Assembly: GCF_026212465.1 (NCBI RefSeq)
Contig: NC_080053.1
Location: forward strand, 4,829,787-4,893,786
Reading direction: 5' to 3'
DNA length: 64,000 nt
Source of the DNA: Amaranthus tricolor
Taxonomy: Eukaryota > Streptophyta > Magnoliopsida > Caryophyllales > Amaranthaceae
The position numbers were made by a program, and so were the translations under genes. Positions 10,641 to 23,800 of this stretch are shown here, piece by piece. Position 1 is the first letter of the stretch; the number at the start of each line of letters is the position of its first letter. The notes below the pieces were generated by a model. That model saw nothing but the letters and a program-made list of their open reading frames with translations. It ran no database searches and had not been told where the DNA came from.

Positions 10641-13600
10641 TGTAACACCCCGGGATTTTCTGACGTCATTAATTAATGTTTTAATAACTTTGGGGGATAT
10701 TATAATTATGTTAAATTAATTTAGAAGTAGTTTTAATAAATTCCTTCATATACGAATTTAAATATTAACATATATTTATATTAAAAATACAATTACAATT
10801 TCTAAATAAATAAGTTCGAATCACAATAATTATTTTATTAAAATGTGTGAGCACATGAAGTTGAGTTTCTTGGTTGGGCCTCGCAAGAAAATGAACCTAG
10901 GTAAATAAATAAATAAATAAGTAAATAAATAAAATAAAAGGATGGGTTAGGGTTGTGAGTACTCCTTCCCTCACTCACAAAGAAAATCACGCCACTCATC
11001 TTCCTCCTTCTCTATTTCCCTCTCTTCTCCCTTTCCTCCATGTTTGTCGCCAGCTGCTACCTCAAGAGGCTGCCCACGGAGCCCCAGCAGCTACCACCAT
11101 TTCATCCCCTTCTCCCACGACCAACCACTAGCAGCCCAGCCCACCTGCCGGTCGTGAGTCGCACCCACAGTCACGTAGCAGCAGTGTGCCGCCAGCAACC
11201 GGCTGTTGGGCAGCCGTGTCTCCTCTCCACCACCACACTACAACCTTATTTTCACCCTTTTATCTTGTTCACCCATTGTGAGTCATCTTCTCTTTTCTCT
11301 AATTAATTTTCTATTTTTTAATTGGAGTTTTATTAAGTGTATTAAGTTTGTTGTTTTCGTGTTATTCTCATTGAATCTTTTGTGGGTAAGATTTTGATTG
11401 ATGAATTGAACGTATTTATGATTTAGGGTTTGAAGTCTGATTAGAAATTATGGGTTGTGTGTTGATTGTGTATTAGTTTAGTTTAATCTTATCATAGATA
11501 ATAGACATAGTGTTATCTTTGAACATGAAATAATTAGATTTTGACTTAGAAATGAAATTACTAGTAGTGTGTGTGTTGTATGCTACTTTGGTGGTGTGGT
11601 GATTAATTGAATAATCTTTTAAGTTGTTTTAAGACTTGATTGATTATGGTTGTGATAATTAGTAATGATTTTGATTGTAGTTGACTATAGTTAAGGTTTA
11701 GGTTATTAATTGGGAGTAATAGTTGCTAATTGTTGTGACTTGATTGTTGTGAATTGCAAGTACTCTTATTAGGTCATCATTGAAGTTATACATGCATAAT
11801 TTTAGTAAAGCCAAGAGCATAATGTCAACTTATCGTTGAGGGTTTCCAAAGTTACTCGTCATGTTGTTTTGATTATAGTTCTCTCTAGCTTGGAGAATGT
11901 AACAAATGATATCGCGATTCGATAACTCTAAGATTTGCCTTATCTTTATATTAGTGTTATATTAAAAGTTGTAAGACTTAGTTGTTATTAGTGATAATTT
12001 ACAGTTTTCCTTTAAGAGATAATTGGTTATTGGTTATTGTTTATTGTGATAATATGCATTGTATCGAATCTATGAGGTACTAGTGAATACACTTTATACG
12101 AAGAGTTATCGACTATGAAATCCTTGCACTTAGAATAGTTTAGAGAATGAGAGTGTTAGTAGAAGGCGGGGACCACCTCCTTATTTATTTAAGAATTGGA
12201 TTATGCCTTAATTGGAGTTAGAATGACTTCTTATAGGTGAATTTCATATTTTGTTGAGTGACTCAGTGGGTTTTGGTGTTCTGCTATCCCAGGGCGCTCA
12301 TTAATAGTCGAAAGCAGGAGTTATTCATTTGATAAAGTATTAGATTATAATTAGCTGGCGTGACTCAAATGGATTATGTCTGGTTGATTTAATAGTCCCC
12401 TAAGTAAGATCCGACGGGATCACCGTATGGGTGGTATGAGCATACTTTTGTCATTGGGCGCCGGGTGGCTAATACCGCCCCTTCACCGAAGTGTTACCAT
12501 ATGGGCCTTACAAACCCCGATATGGTGGCCTCTTCACTGGATTAGTATCCCAGTGTGTTAGTTTTTCCCGAAAGTAGGACCCGAGAGGGTTAGCTGGATG
12601 GGGTATAAGCTTATACTTTGCCATGGGCGCCGGGTGCCTGATAACACCCTTGGCCGTGTCATTATGCCATGAAGTAGAGAAAAGATCCACCGATAGAAAG
12701 TTATTCAATGATAGAAAGTTTATTCATTGATCGAAAGTTATTTAATGATAGAAGGTTCATTCATTGATAGAAAGCTTACACATTGATAGAACATTAGTTT
12801 TTCCCGAAAGTAGGACCCGAGAGGGTTAGCTGGATGGGGTATAAGCTTATACTTTGCCATGGGCGCCGGGTGCCTGATAACGCCCTTGGCCGTGTCATTA
12901 TGCCATGAAGTAGAGAAAAGATCCACCGATAGAAAGTTATTCAATGATAGAAAGTTTATTCATTGATCGAAAGTTATTTAATGATAGAAGGTTCATTCAT
13001 TGATAGAAAGCTTACACATTAATAGAACGTTTACTCATTGATAGAAAATTTACTCATTAATAGAATAGTTTATGATAGTGAGAAGTGTGCCTAAGTTAAG
13101 TTACCTCAAGGCTATTACCAATCCCAAAAGATAGACTATGATCACAGTTACTTTAACATAGACAAGCTCTATAAGGTCATGTGTTAGTTAGTCTTTTAAT
13201 GCCTTGGTTGAGTTGATACTACGTGTGTTTTATAAGAGTTTATGTTTAGAGAAGAGGAGTGTGAAGACCTATATTCTACCCAGGAACACATGGTTTGGGT
13301 TGGAAAGGACGTAATGAGATTAAGAAGTATAGGTGGACAATAAACGGATACTATCTGTGCTTGTGTCTTATGTAATCATCTTATGTTGTTGTATAAAATA
13401 ATGTCACCTAGTAGTTGGCCTTATTATATTTGATGCTAGTTACTGACGTGTACGTGTTTGTGTTTATGTTTGATTGTTTGATGACTTTCTATGATTGTCC
13501 TGCTGTGACAGATTGGCCTTTGGTCTGATTTCGAGCAAGAGGAGGATCATAGACAGGCGTGGCAGGAATTGGAGCTTCTTTTACATTGCATTGCATTAGG

Positions 13601-14087
13601 GGAGAGTAATGAGGGCGAAGCATAACCCGTGTCATACCATTGTCTTTCGATTTTGTAGCTCTTGTTTATCTTTTGTAAACTTTGGTTGTATACGTTTTGT
13701 TATGAGGCCTTTTGTACTCCTTTGTATATTTGTCTTTCTGCTGCGTAGTTTATAACTTTGTATGTTTTAGTTTAAAAGTTTTGTCATTTGAAGCTCAAGC
13801 GTTTACATTAGAACCACGATTCATGCTTTACATGAGAAGCTGGCGATGAATCATTCCGTCGTGATATAGTTTTGATAGGCTGTTGATGCCTTTACTTTAT
13901 TAGATTCTAAATAACTTTTTTTTCTACAAAAGCCACGGTTTTAGGGCAGATGCTTCCAAAATTTCCACTGACATTTTAACAGTTTATTATTATTTTATTT
14001 ATTTTATTTTAATGTAACACCCAAATTTCCTCCCGTCCTTTACGATTTTGGTTTTGTACAAGAGGTCGGAAATTCAGCGGTGTTACA
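10641..14087 (+). mobile_element. Nested solo LTR, plus orientation
   Basis: 3447-bp unit from TGTAACACCCCGGGATTTTC to GCGGTGTTACA, flanked by the perfect 5-bp duplication ACCCA (10636-10640, 14088-14092). It is a diverged sibling of the LTR it landed in: the two align over the TGTAAYACCCCG start, the CT-rich leader (10960-11060 against 16310-16400), the ATGGGCGCCGGGTG-type block and the 3' part. It is longer mainly through an internal 236-bp duplication. No protein-coding region is present. Confidence 0.85.
12558..13029 (+). repeat. Two-copy 236-bp tandem duplication inside the nested LTR
   Basis: The segment starting TTAGTTTTTCCCGAAAGTAG at 12558 recurs almost identically at 12794, with only a few base changes. 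Each copy ends in five or six degenerate 18-19-bp units of the type GATAGAAAGTTTATTCATT. Two predicted minus-strand frames (12508-12708, 12738-12944) are products of this repeat, not genes. Confidence 0.85.
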
Positions 14088-16701
14088 ACCCAAAAAATTT
14101 ACAAGCAACATAAGAGCTACAAAACATCAGGCTACTTCTATACTAATTGCTACAATCGTACTCCACTCTTTCCCCAATGTAATGCAAAAGAAGCTCCTAT
14201 ACCTGTTATGTCAAACTATGATCCTCCTACTATTCAACATAATGACCATAACCAAATGTATGATAGCAGGAACATCATAGAGAGTCATGAACCACAACAA
14301 CAAACACATACATTTCAGTAATCAATGAACTTATAACAATTAGAATCATAGAACAAGGGGATAGACGACGACATAGCACAACAAAATACAAATCTAGTCA
14401 TTTGTCTAAACACTTCTATTTAATCATGATTTCTCTTTCAAACTACTAATCCCTCGAAGTGTATTCAAAAGTAGTGGATCTTTTCTCTATTCATGGCATA
14501 GTGACATCAAGGGCGTTATCAGCCACCTAGCGTCCATGGTAAAGTATGAGCTCATACCTCCTCAAGCTGACCCTCTCGAGTCCTACCTTCGGGAAAACTA
14601 ACACACTGGGATACCAATCCAATGAAGAGGCCACCATATTGGGGTTTGTAAGGCCCGCATGGTAACACCTCGATCAAGGGGCGATATCGACCACCCGACG
14701 CCAAATGACAAAAGTATGCTTATACCCCCTTATGGTGATCCCGTCGGATCTTACCTAGGGGACTACTAAATCAACCGGACATAAACTAGTTGAGTCACGC
14801 CAACTAAACATAATCAAGGCTCAATAACTAGGGAATCACTTCGATACCACACACAACCATAGTGCGTTCTCTACTATTTAGGAATTTGTTCTCAAAGTTT
14901 CCTAATGCTTTTATTCTACTTGCATATACCATTATTAAGACTATTTGATAGCATATTTTACTTTCTTGCGCTCTATAATTCTAATATGATGCATATAATC
15001 ATGAAATATTGATAACACCTTGAAACGATGAATATGATAATTAATTATTATGTGTAGTACCTGTACGCGTCACTGCACGACTAAAAGTCACAAAAATCAT
15101 CCAATTAATGTTCTACCTCCTCTTATGAAATGGGCACCTATAAAGTTAAGAATAGAACTAATAAGTCCCTATAACTACTTTTTCATACTAAATAAATACC
15201 AAAGTAACCACTATCACCCATTCAACATGAGTTTTCGATTACTCTAGCAAGCACACAACTCATTCAATGAAAGTCAAAATCAATAACTCAACACAACATA
15301 AGTATTTCCATCAATTTAAAAATAAAGGTATATGTGAATCGTTTTGTTACATTAACTAATTTTGAGTATATCGGCTCGCGTTACCCAAAAATACTAATCA
15401 TAACTAAGTCTTACAATTTTAATATAACACCAATATAACGATAAGGCTAATCTTAGAGTTATCGAATCGCGATATCTATTATTTGTTACATTCTCAAAAG
15501 CTAGAAAGGGCTATAATCAAAACAACACGACAAGTAACTTAACAACCTTCTACAATAAGTTGATATTATTCTCATGGTCTTACTAAAATTATGCATTATG
15601 ACTTTAATAACAACCTAATAAGAGTACTTTTAATTCACAACAATCAAACCACAACAATTAGCAACTATTATTCCCAATTACCTACTAAAACCATAACTAT
15701 AGTCAACTACAATCAAAATCATTACTAATTATCACAACAATAATCAATTGACTAAGTCTTAAAACAACTTTTAAGGTTTATTAATCAATCATCACACTAC
15801 CAAAATATAGCATAAACACACATCATTAGTAATTTCATCGCTAAACCCAAACCCTAGTCATTTCATGTTCAAAGATAACAACATTTCTATTACCCATGAT
15901 AAGATTAAACCAAATTAACACAAAATCAACACACAACCCATAATTTCTAATCACACTTCAAACCCTAAATCATAAATATGTTCAATTCATCAATCAAATT
16001 AACCACAAAAAGATTCAATGAAAATAACACAAAAATCAACATCACACTCATAAACTTTATAAAACTTTTAATTCAAACTAGCAAAAATGGTGAAGAGGAG
16101 GGGCCAAAATTGGTTGTCCCAGCCTCTGATGCTGGCGGCTGGTGTGACTGTGCAGCCTTGCTATTGGCGGTTGCACGTAGGAAGAGGAGGTGTTGCTAGC
16201 TTGCTGTGGTTTTTGTTGTGGGGGAAGGAGATGCGGTTGTTGTTGGTGGTGGAACTCACGGCTGGGCTTGGTTGTGCCGCCAGCTGCTGGTAAGAGGAAT
16301 GAGACGTGAGGAAGAGAAGGAAAAGAGGGAAGGAGGACGAACATTGTCGTGTGTTTTTTGAATGTGAGGGCAAGTGTCTCACTTAAAACCCTAACCCATT
16401 CTTTTTATTTTATCTATTTACTTATTTATTTATTTTTCTAGACTCATTTTCTTGTAAGGCCAACTAAGAAAACTCACCTACATGCTCACCAATTTTAATG
16501 AAATAATAATTTTATTTTGAACCTTTTTATTTTAGTAATTGAAAGTCTATTTTTTTAATATAATTATGTTAATATTTAAATTCGTATATGAAAAGAATTG
16601 ATTAAAACTCAGTCAAAAGCAATTTGATATAATTATAAATCTCTGAAAGTAATTAAAATATTAAATAATGTCGTCTTAAAATCTCGGGGTATTACAATAA
16701 C

Positions 16702-17372
16702 AAAATAAGTTACCCCATCATCCATCGTGATCAAGTGTAACGCAGTTCCTTAACCTTGTCCCTTACTCATATCTTCCATTGATCAACATGTATATATGAC
16801 TTTAGCCTTAATTTCAAACAAACCATTTGATTCTTTAATCTCAGAAAATTTTTTAAATGGTAAACTCATTTTTGCATCAACAAATAAATATTGCTTTATA
16901 ATTTAAGCAATATTTTAAGTGGTATCTAATATTATCAAGTAATGAGTGTATATTTATAGTGGTATAACCATTCAATGTTGTACCTCATAATAGTACTAAA
17001 TGTTAGTATCAATAATCCTAAATATTGGTATGAATAAGAATTATATTGCCACAATAATAATAATCATAAATGTAGTAATATTTCATTGGGAAGAAGAAAA
17101 ATATTAAAATTTAATATAAGGAAGTGGGAGGAGTACTTCAAAGGGTGTTCTAATATTATTAATGTGAACACTAAATGCTGAAATGATGTACATTAAGTAG
17201 GTGAAGAAGCATAGAAGTTTTACAACAATAATAATAATAATAATAATAAAAGAAGAAGAAGAAGAAAATGCAAGAATACATAGGGTTGTATATTAAATAG
17301 GTGAGGGATTGTTGTTGTTTGATTAAATGGAGGAGTTGAATAGTTTTAATTTGAATTAGAGAAATGGTATAG

Positions 17373-17374
<2 letters not shown>
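16702..17374. other. AT-rich spacer
   Basis: No gene recognised. Short (ATA)n and (AGA)n tracts lie near 17225-17270. Confidence 0.4.

Positions 17375-17431
<57 letters not shown>
17375..17431. repeat. (TA)n(TG)n microsatellite
   Basis: About 42 bp of TA repeats followed directly by about 15 bp of TG repeats. Confidence 0.9.
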
Positions 17432-17564
17432 AATGAACTCATTTGTTTTCGTGAGTGGAAAATTCTAGATTATATAAGTGAATTTAAACAAATTTATAAA
17501 ATAAGATAAATAGTTTTAATTTGAGGATAAAAGAAGAGAATAAATACATTCCTCGTTAAATGAA

Positions 17565-18006
17565 GGATTATTTGCAAAGAAACACCTTTTAAAACCTCTT
17601 TTTTGTAAAGAAACACCTTTTATAATTTTTTTTGTAAACAAACACCTTTTAAGAGACTTTTTTTAAAAAAAACACCTTAAATTAATTTCCGGTGACTTTT
17701 GTCAACTTTCCGGCGTTGACTATGCCATTTGTCAACTTTTCGGCGTTGACTTTTATTTTTATTTTTATTTTTATTATTCATATTATTTTTTTAAAAAAAA
17801 TTTTATTTTTATAATTATTCAAAAAAATTAAAAAAAAAATAATAATAAAAATAAATATAAAAACAAAAATAAAAAAAATAATAAAATTTTTTTTAAATTA
17901 AAAAAAAAAATTTTATTATTTTTTTTATTATTATTTTATTGTTTTTCCTTTTGTTTTTATTTTTATTTTAGTTTTAATTTTTATTATTATTATTTTTTAA
18001 TTTTTG

Positions 18007-18083
<77 letters not shown>

Positions 18084-18249
18084 TTTTTTTTTAATTTTTT
18101 TTAAAAATAATAATAAAAATTAAAATTTTAAAAAAAATTAATATTAATTATAAAAATAAAAATAAAAATAAAAATAAAAAAAAATTTTTAAATTTAAAAA
18201 AAATTAATAATAATAATAAAAATAAAAAGTGTAAAAAATATAAAATAAC

Positions 18250-18297
<48 letters not shown>

Positions 18298-18299
18298 AA

Positions 18300-18374
<75 letters not shown>

Positions 18375-18561
18375 AATAATAAAATTAAAATAAAAATAAT
18401 AATAATAATAATAATAATTAAAAATAAAATAAAAATAAAAACAAAAGGAAAAATAAAATAATAATAATAAAAAATAATAATAATAATAATAATAATAATA
18501 ATTTTTAAGAAATTTTTAAAAAATTATTTTTTTTTTATTTTTGTTTTTATTTTTGTTTTTA

Positions 18562-18650
<89 letters not shown>

Positions 18651-18922
18651 TATTTTTTTTTATTTTTTTTAAATAATAATAAAAATAAAAATTTTTTTAA
18701 AAAAATAATATTAATAATAAAAATAAAAATAAAAGTCAACGCCGGAAAGTTGACAAATGGCATAGTCAACGCCGGAAAGTTGACCAAAGTCACCGGAAAC
18801 TGATTTAAGGTGTTTTTTTTAAAAAAAAAGTCTCTTAAAAGGTGTTTTTTTACAAAAAAAATTATAAAAGGTGTTTCTTTACAAAAAAGAGGTTTTAAAA
18901 GGTGTTTTTTTGCAAATAATCC
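17565..18922. mobile_element. Mutator-like fold-back element with A/T-only core
   Basis: 1358 bp with near-perfect inverted arms of about 200 bp (17565-17765; 18723-18922), both starting GGATTATTTGCAAA and containing AAACACCTTTTAAAACC and two GTCAACTTTCCGGCGTTGAC-like palindromic units. A perfect 9-bp duplication TTAAATGAA flanks it (17556-17564, 18923-18931), the hallmark of Mutator-like insertion. The roughly 950-bp core is almost only A and T: long (ATT)n and (AAT)n runs arranged so that left and right halves are again complementary. No transposase. Confidence 0.85.
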
Positions 18923-19191
18923 TTAAATGAAATGAGCAAGAAGACTATGAAGAGGATAAAGTAGAAGAGCAAGAGCCTAAACATAGAGAATACATAGAAT
19001 CGTACATTAACCAAATGAGAGTCTTGTTAAATGGAGTGGCATGACACATGGCATCATAAATGCTTATATAAATTGACACTTGACATAAATGGTTATATAA
19101 AGTGATACTTGAAAACACAAATGCTTATATGAAGTAACAATTGACAGAAGTGATTTATGAGGTGACAAATGGTACAAATGTTTATGAATTA

Positions 19192-19578
19192 CTCTCTTTG
19201 TTCCTTTAAATTAAGTTCCCGTAAGGAATATTCATAGTAGAGATATTAATTTATTGAATAATAAATTTGATGGAGGAAAAGTGGGGATTATAAATATTAA
19301 AAAATATCAATAGAAAGCTAGTAGAAAAAAATATAGAGACCATATATAATAAAAAAATATTTTTAAAAAGTTAGTGGGAAACAAGTGGGGTGTGGAAGAT
19401 AAAAATCTTAAAATAAAATTAGTGGAAGATATGTGAGAATCATAAATATTATTAAAATGAGGATGAACAAGGTTATTTTTTTCCAAAATTTGTGATATAA
19501 ATGAAAAGATTTTTTATGGAACAACAAATGAAACATCTCAATATGGAAAGTGGAAACTTCTTTAGGGAACGAAGGGAG
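19192..19578. mobile_element. Stowaway-like MITE
   Basis: 387 bp flanked by TA. The left end CTCTCTTTGTTCCTTTAAA pairs with an inverted right end reading CTCCCTTCGTTCCCTAAAG. No coding capacity. Confidence 0.7.
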
Positions 19579-19629
19579 TAGTAGATAGTATCATGTTTCA
19601 ATTAATTATTGTTATCTATTTCATTGATT

Positions 19630-20475
19630 TAATTACCATTTTGATCATACTATTACTAAATAAATAATAATCAATATGCCATTTAGTCATTTATCATTCA
19701 AAGATATTTTTCCATTTATGATGCCTCTTTAGAGAATTGCATTTGAAATTTTTCAACATTTTAATAGTATTGTATGATTTTAATCATATTATTATTAAAT
19801 AAAAAATTAATTAATATGCCATTTAGTCATTTATCATCAAGATATTTTTCCATTTGTGATGACTCATTTGAGAATGACACTTGGAAATTTCCAATATTTT
19901 AATAGTATTGTATGATTTTGATCATACTACTACTAAATAAAAAATTAATCAATGTCATTTAGTCATTTATCATTGAAATATGTTTTTCCATTTGTGATGT
20001 CTCCCGAGAGAATGACACTCATAATTTTCCAACATTTTGTAAGTATTGTATATTATGATGTATGATTATTGTTATATGTTTCAATTAATTATTGTTATAT
20101 ATTTCAATTTATTTAATTACGATTTTGATTTTACTATAACTATATAAAAAATTAATCAATATGTCATTTTGTCATTTATCATTTAAAGATATTTTTTCAT
20201 TTCCGATACCTCTTTTGAGGATGGCACTTGGAATTTTTCAACATTTTTATAGTATTATATGATTTCTGATACCTCCTTAGAGAATGACACTTAGAATTTT
20301 TCAACATTTTTATAGTATTGTATGATTGTATGATTTTAATCATACTATTACTAAATAAATAATTAATCAATATGTCATTGACTCATTTATAATTGAAAAA
20401 TATTTTTCCATTTGTGATGTCTCGTTAGAGGATGACACTTAGAATTTTCCTACATTTTTAGAGTATTGTATGATG
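19630..20475. repeat. Tandem array of about 140-bp units (5-6 copies)
   Basis: Each unit contains, in order, ATCATACTATTACTAAATAA, GTCATTTAGTCATTTATCA, TTTTTCCATTTGTGATG, GAGAATGACACTT, TTTTCAACATTTT and GTATTGTATGAT. Unit spacing is 135-150 bp with one shorter unit near 20250-20320. It lies just beyond the 3' end of the GLR gene. The TGACACTT...GTATTGTATGAT part is also found in the elements at 25444 and 29507. Confidence 0.75.
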
Positions 20476-20808
20476 TTACTCCGTTTGTTAATATTTCTTC
20501 CTAATCACTATTATTATCATATTTGATTTTGTGATACATATTATTCATCAATCAATCTTAGTTTATATATTAATCTTAATTCACAGGTTGATACATAGTT
20601 AAGTGAAATTTTGTTTAATTTGTCTCAATGTAACTTTTATTAATATAATATTTTATAACATTTAATTATAAATAATTATAGAGATACAATTAAGATTAAA
20701 TATAGGTATTGACAAATATACAAAAATCAAATAGGAAAATAATAGTGAATAAGAAGTCTAATGTAGTAACATAGTAAACAAAAAACTATATTAGTTAGTA
20801 GAATGAAG

Positions 20809-23800
20809 CTAATTCTTTCTTTCTTGGTCATAAGGAAAAAAGTAGCATGGATAAGCTATTCTTCTCCGAATAGTATCAAAAGTAGTTCCAAAGTAGATAA
20901 TGTACAAAATGATGACCAAAATGGTTACTCCAATGGCTCCGGCAATCATGATCCACAATGTATCCAAATCCAACACATTTGGATCAACAACATCATCATA
21001 ATTTGACGCCGATTGACATGTTTCCAGATCACCTATGGTTTTTCTCTGAATATTTAACAATGTACCTGCGTCCATCAATTTTAGTATCCCGTTTGATATA
21101 GCACTTTGCCATTTTGATCCCTTTCGAAATGCCTATACATCATTTTCTTTAATCAGAAACACGTATATATTCAAATTCCAAATTTTAAAACACGTCCATC
21201 AATTAATTGATACAAATTTAATTTTTTCATTGAATTTTAATTTTTAATTGAGGGCTAAGTTTTGATTAATGGTGAGTACTGATAGTGATTTGTAAAGGGT
21301 GCTTGATGAGACAACCGTCCCTACCTCATTGACTGGGGAAGGAGACCACCATTGAGGAAGTCGTTTAGTGCCAAATTACAAGTGGTGATTAGGGATGATT
21401 ATGGCTCTTGGACCCCAATTCCTATGGTTCCCAATTGAATATGGGTCCGTAACTTATACAGTTCGGGTGAGTAATGACAAAGTTTAGTGAATCTCAACAA
21501 TGCTATTTATTTGTGTTTGAAAAATTATCATAAATAATACAAAATTTTACTAATTTTACTTTAATGATACTAATATTTAATTAATTATGAATAATATTAA
21601 ATACCAACTTTGGTTTATACCAAGTTATTTGTTTAAAAAACAAATTTGAACCAATCATCCTACAATCTAATAAAAAGACTGAAAAAGTCTACATGTTATT
21701 ATTATAATATTTTTCCATATAGGATAATTCTTACCAAAATTAAATCAATTTATTCCTTAATATAAGTATTTACCAATTATTAAAGTTGTTTCAAAAAAGA
21801 TCATAATTTTTAATCATCAATAAATAAAAGATACACGATAATAAAAAATTATTTTGAGAATGACAAAGAATCATTATGATAACTTTATTGAAAAATTACT
21901 CATATTTGCCTAAAAAGTATGAGAGTTTTAATTAATACTTATATTAACTGAGTTTTTTCATTAAAAATACTATATATTTTAAAATTCTCTATTCATTTCC
22001 TAAGTATTTTATACAGATAATTTGTTATTGCATCTTTATCTAAACTTTATACTTATATACTCTTTTATACTAAAAACTTCATGCATCGCACAAGTTTTTA
22101 TACTAGTAATTAAATTGAAGTTATTATTAAACTATGAAAATACCTCCTAAATTAATGTTATTCATAGTTAATCAAAAATTAATATTATTATAGCTAACAA
22201 AATTTAGCAAATTTGTTTCATTGACAGTATTTTTTTTATCTAAATATACATGTGCCTCCTTTTTTTATCAAATGACTCATTTTTGTTGTAAAAGGGTTTA
22301 TATTTTTTTGCTCTATAAGATTTCTTAATTTTAATTTTTATTCAACTTTAATTTTTAATAGGTTTTTATTTTTTTATCTCAACACTTGTACAGACCGAGA
22401 AAAATATTTTTTTTTATGAGTTATTTAGATTTTCATTTAAAGCTTGTTTTGATCTCGGTCAATTTTAAAAAAAATCAAAAACCTATTATGCTTGCTAGTA
22501 ATAAAAATACTCCTAGTCATAAAGGATTTGCTTTTGATGTAATTTTTCAAACAACACAATATAATTTGCTTTTGATGAGATATATTTAGCAATAATTTAA
22601 ATGTCATTATATCAAATTTCTAATAATATACATAGTGAATTTAGTGATATTTATTAAACCCGTTAGTAGCAGCATAATAAATGTCACTACAGACTATAAT
22701 AACAATTATATATGCCACTAAAGACCAATACAAATAAAGTGTCGCTAAATCACTTTATAATAAAACTTTAAATAAAATCAATAATTATTAGAGTATAAAT
22801 ATAAATTAGTGGCATTTTTATTATGCCACTAAATTCAAGAAAATGTTAGTGTGGGTAGATTTCTTTTAACTTTTTCCCTAATATAATATTTGTATAAGGA
22901 CACTTTAAAAGTCATCTAACAATGGTTGTATTAGTGGTAAAGCAAAATGTTTTGACATTTATAATTAAATTAAAGTGCTGTTGATTTTTTTTTTTTTTAA
23001 AGAGAGAGAGAGAGAGAGAGAATGACATACAAAGCCAATTCCTTCGGAAGGAAGATTGAAAGAAGGGACAAGAGCATAACCCTTATTGCAATTCTTGGAT
23101 ATAAAGAGTTTAAGATATGGACTTTCATCAATAACAGCTACAACTCCTCCTGCTCCATTCCCTTTAGACAACATATCCACCATTTCTACTTCTGAAGAAT
23201 ATGAACGTATCTGATTTACTGAAAAACCTTTCTCTATCAGCAGCCGTTGGATGAATGATCCTTCCATGAATCCTACATTTTGTCTCTGTCTTATAAGATC
23301 ATCTAGTGTTTTTATCGGTGTGTTTGGTCGCTGAGTCGTCAGTAATGATGTGAAGCTTGCCGCATAACATGATGTTATGAACACTAATACTAGAAAGCAC
23401 ACTACCACCACTAGCCTCGTTTGTGTTATCGCTCGCATTGTTTCCCCTATGCAAATCATCCAATATATTAATTATTAATATTATTTCTATTTTTAAAAAC
23501 TAACCTCACTTTATTACCGCATTAGGTGATTGATCATTCGTATTGGTTAAAACTTTAAAATTTATGTTAGGTAATTATTAAATAATTGAATTCTAATTTT
23601 ATATATTGCTCATTATTTTCTTATCAGAAAAATAAAATTTTAGATTTTAGTATTTAGAAACAATATTACGATTGTTATTGTCAATCCTTCTCAAGTTTTA
23701 TTACTTCTCTGTAGATATCGTCTATCTCTAAACGCGACTTACTTCGACTCAATTTGAATAAAGAAATCAATTTTTTAACAACCAAACAAATAAATCAACT

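Larger units (their letters stand above)
10208..16696 (-). mobile_element. Outer solo LTR, minus orientation, split by a nested LTR
   Basis: Its right end reads, on the minus strand, TGTAATACCCCGAGATTTT, and its left end is the inverse of a GGGGTGTTACA terminus. Both sides carry the perfect 5-bp duplication ATAAC (10203-10207 and 16697-16701). Removing the nested element (10641-14092) leaves about 3037 bp. TG...CA ends, a 5-bp duplication and no gag-pol indicate a solo LTR of a long-LTR retrotransposon, probably Ty3/gypsy-type. The minus-strand frame near 16344-16078 lies in the GC-richer segment and aligns positionally with the frame at 11040 in the nested copy, but neither looks like protein. 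Confidence 0.82.

Noticed and set aside
11040..11397. Pro/Ser/His-rich ORFs, with a positional counterpart on the minus strand at 16344-16078
   Set aside because: They lie in the CT-rich leader of the two solo LTRs, and the predicted peptides differ between the two sibling LTRs, so coding is not supported.
12508..12944. Two near-identical 66-68 aa minus-strand ORFs
   Set aside because: Direct consequence of the 236-bp tandem duplication in the LTR.
17690..18730. Possible CRISPR-like or satellite array
   Set aside because: Simple (ATT)n/(AAT)n runs inside a TIR element; no spacer-repeat structure.
20809..21006. Plus-strand 67-aa ORF
   Set aside because: Antisense shadow of the last GLR exon.
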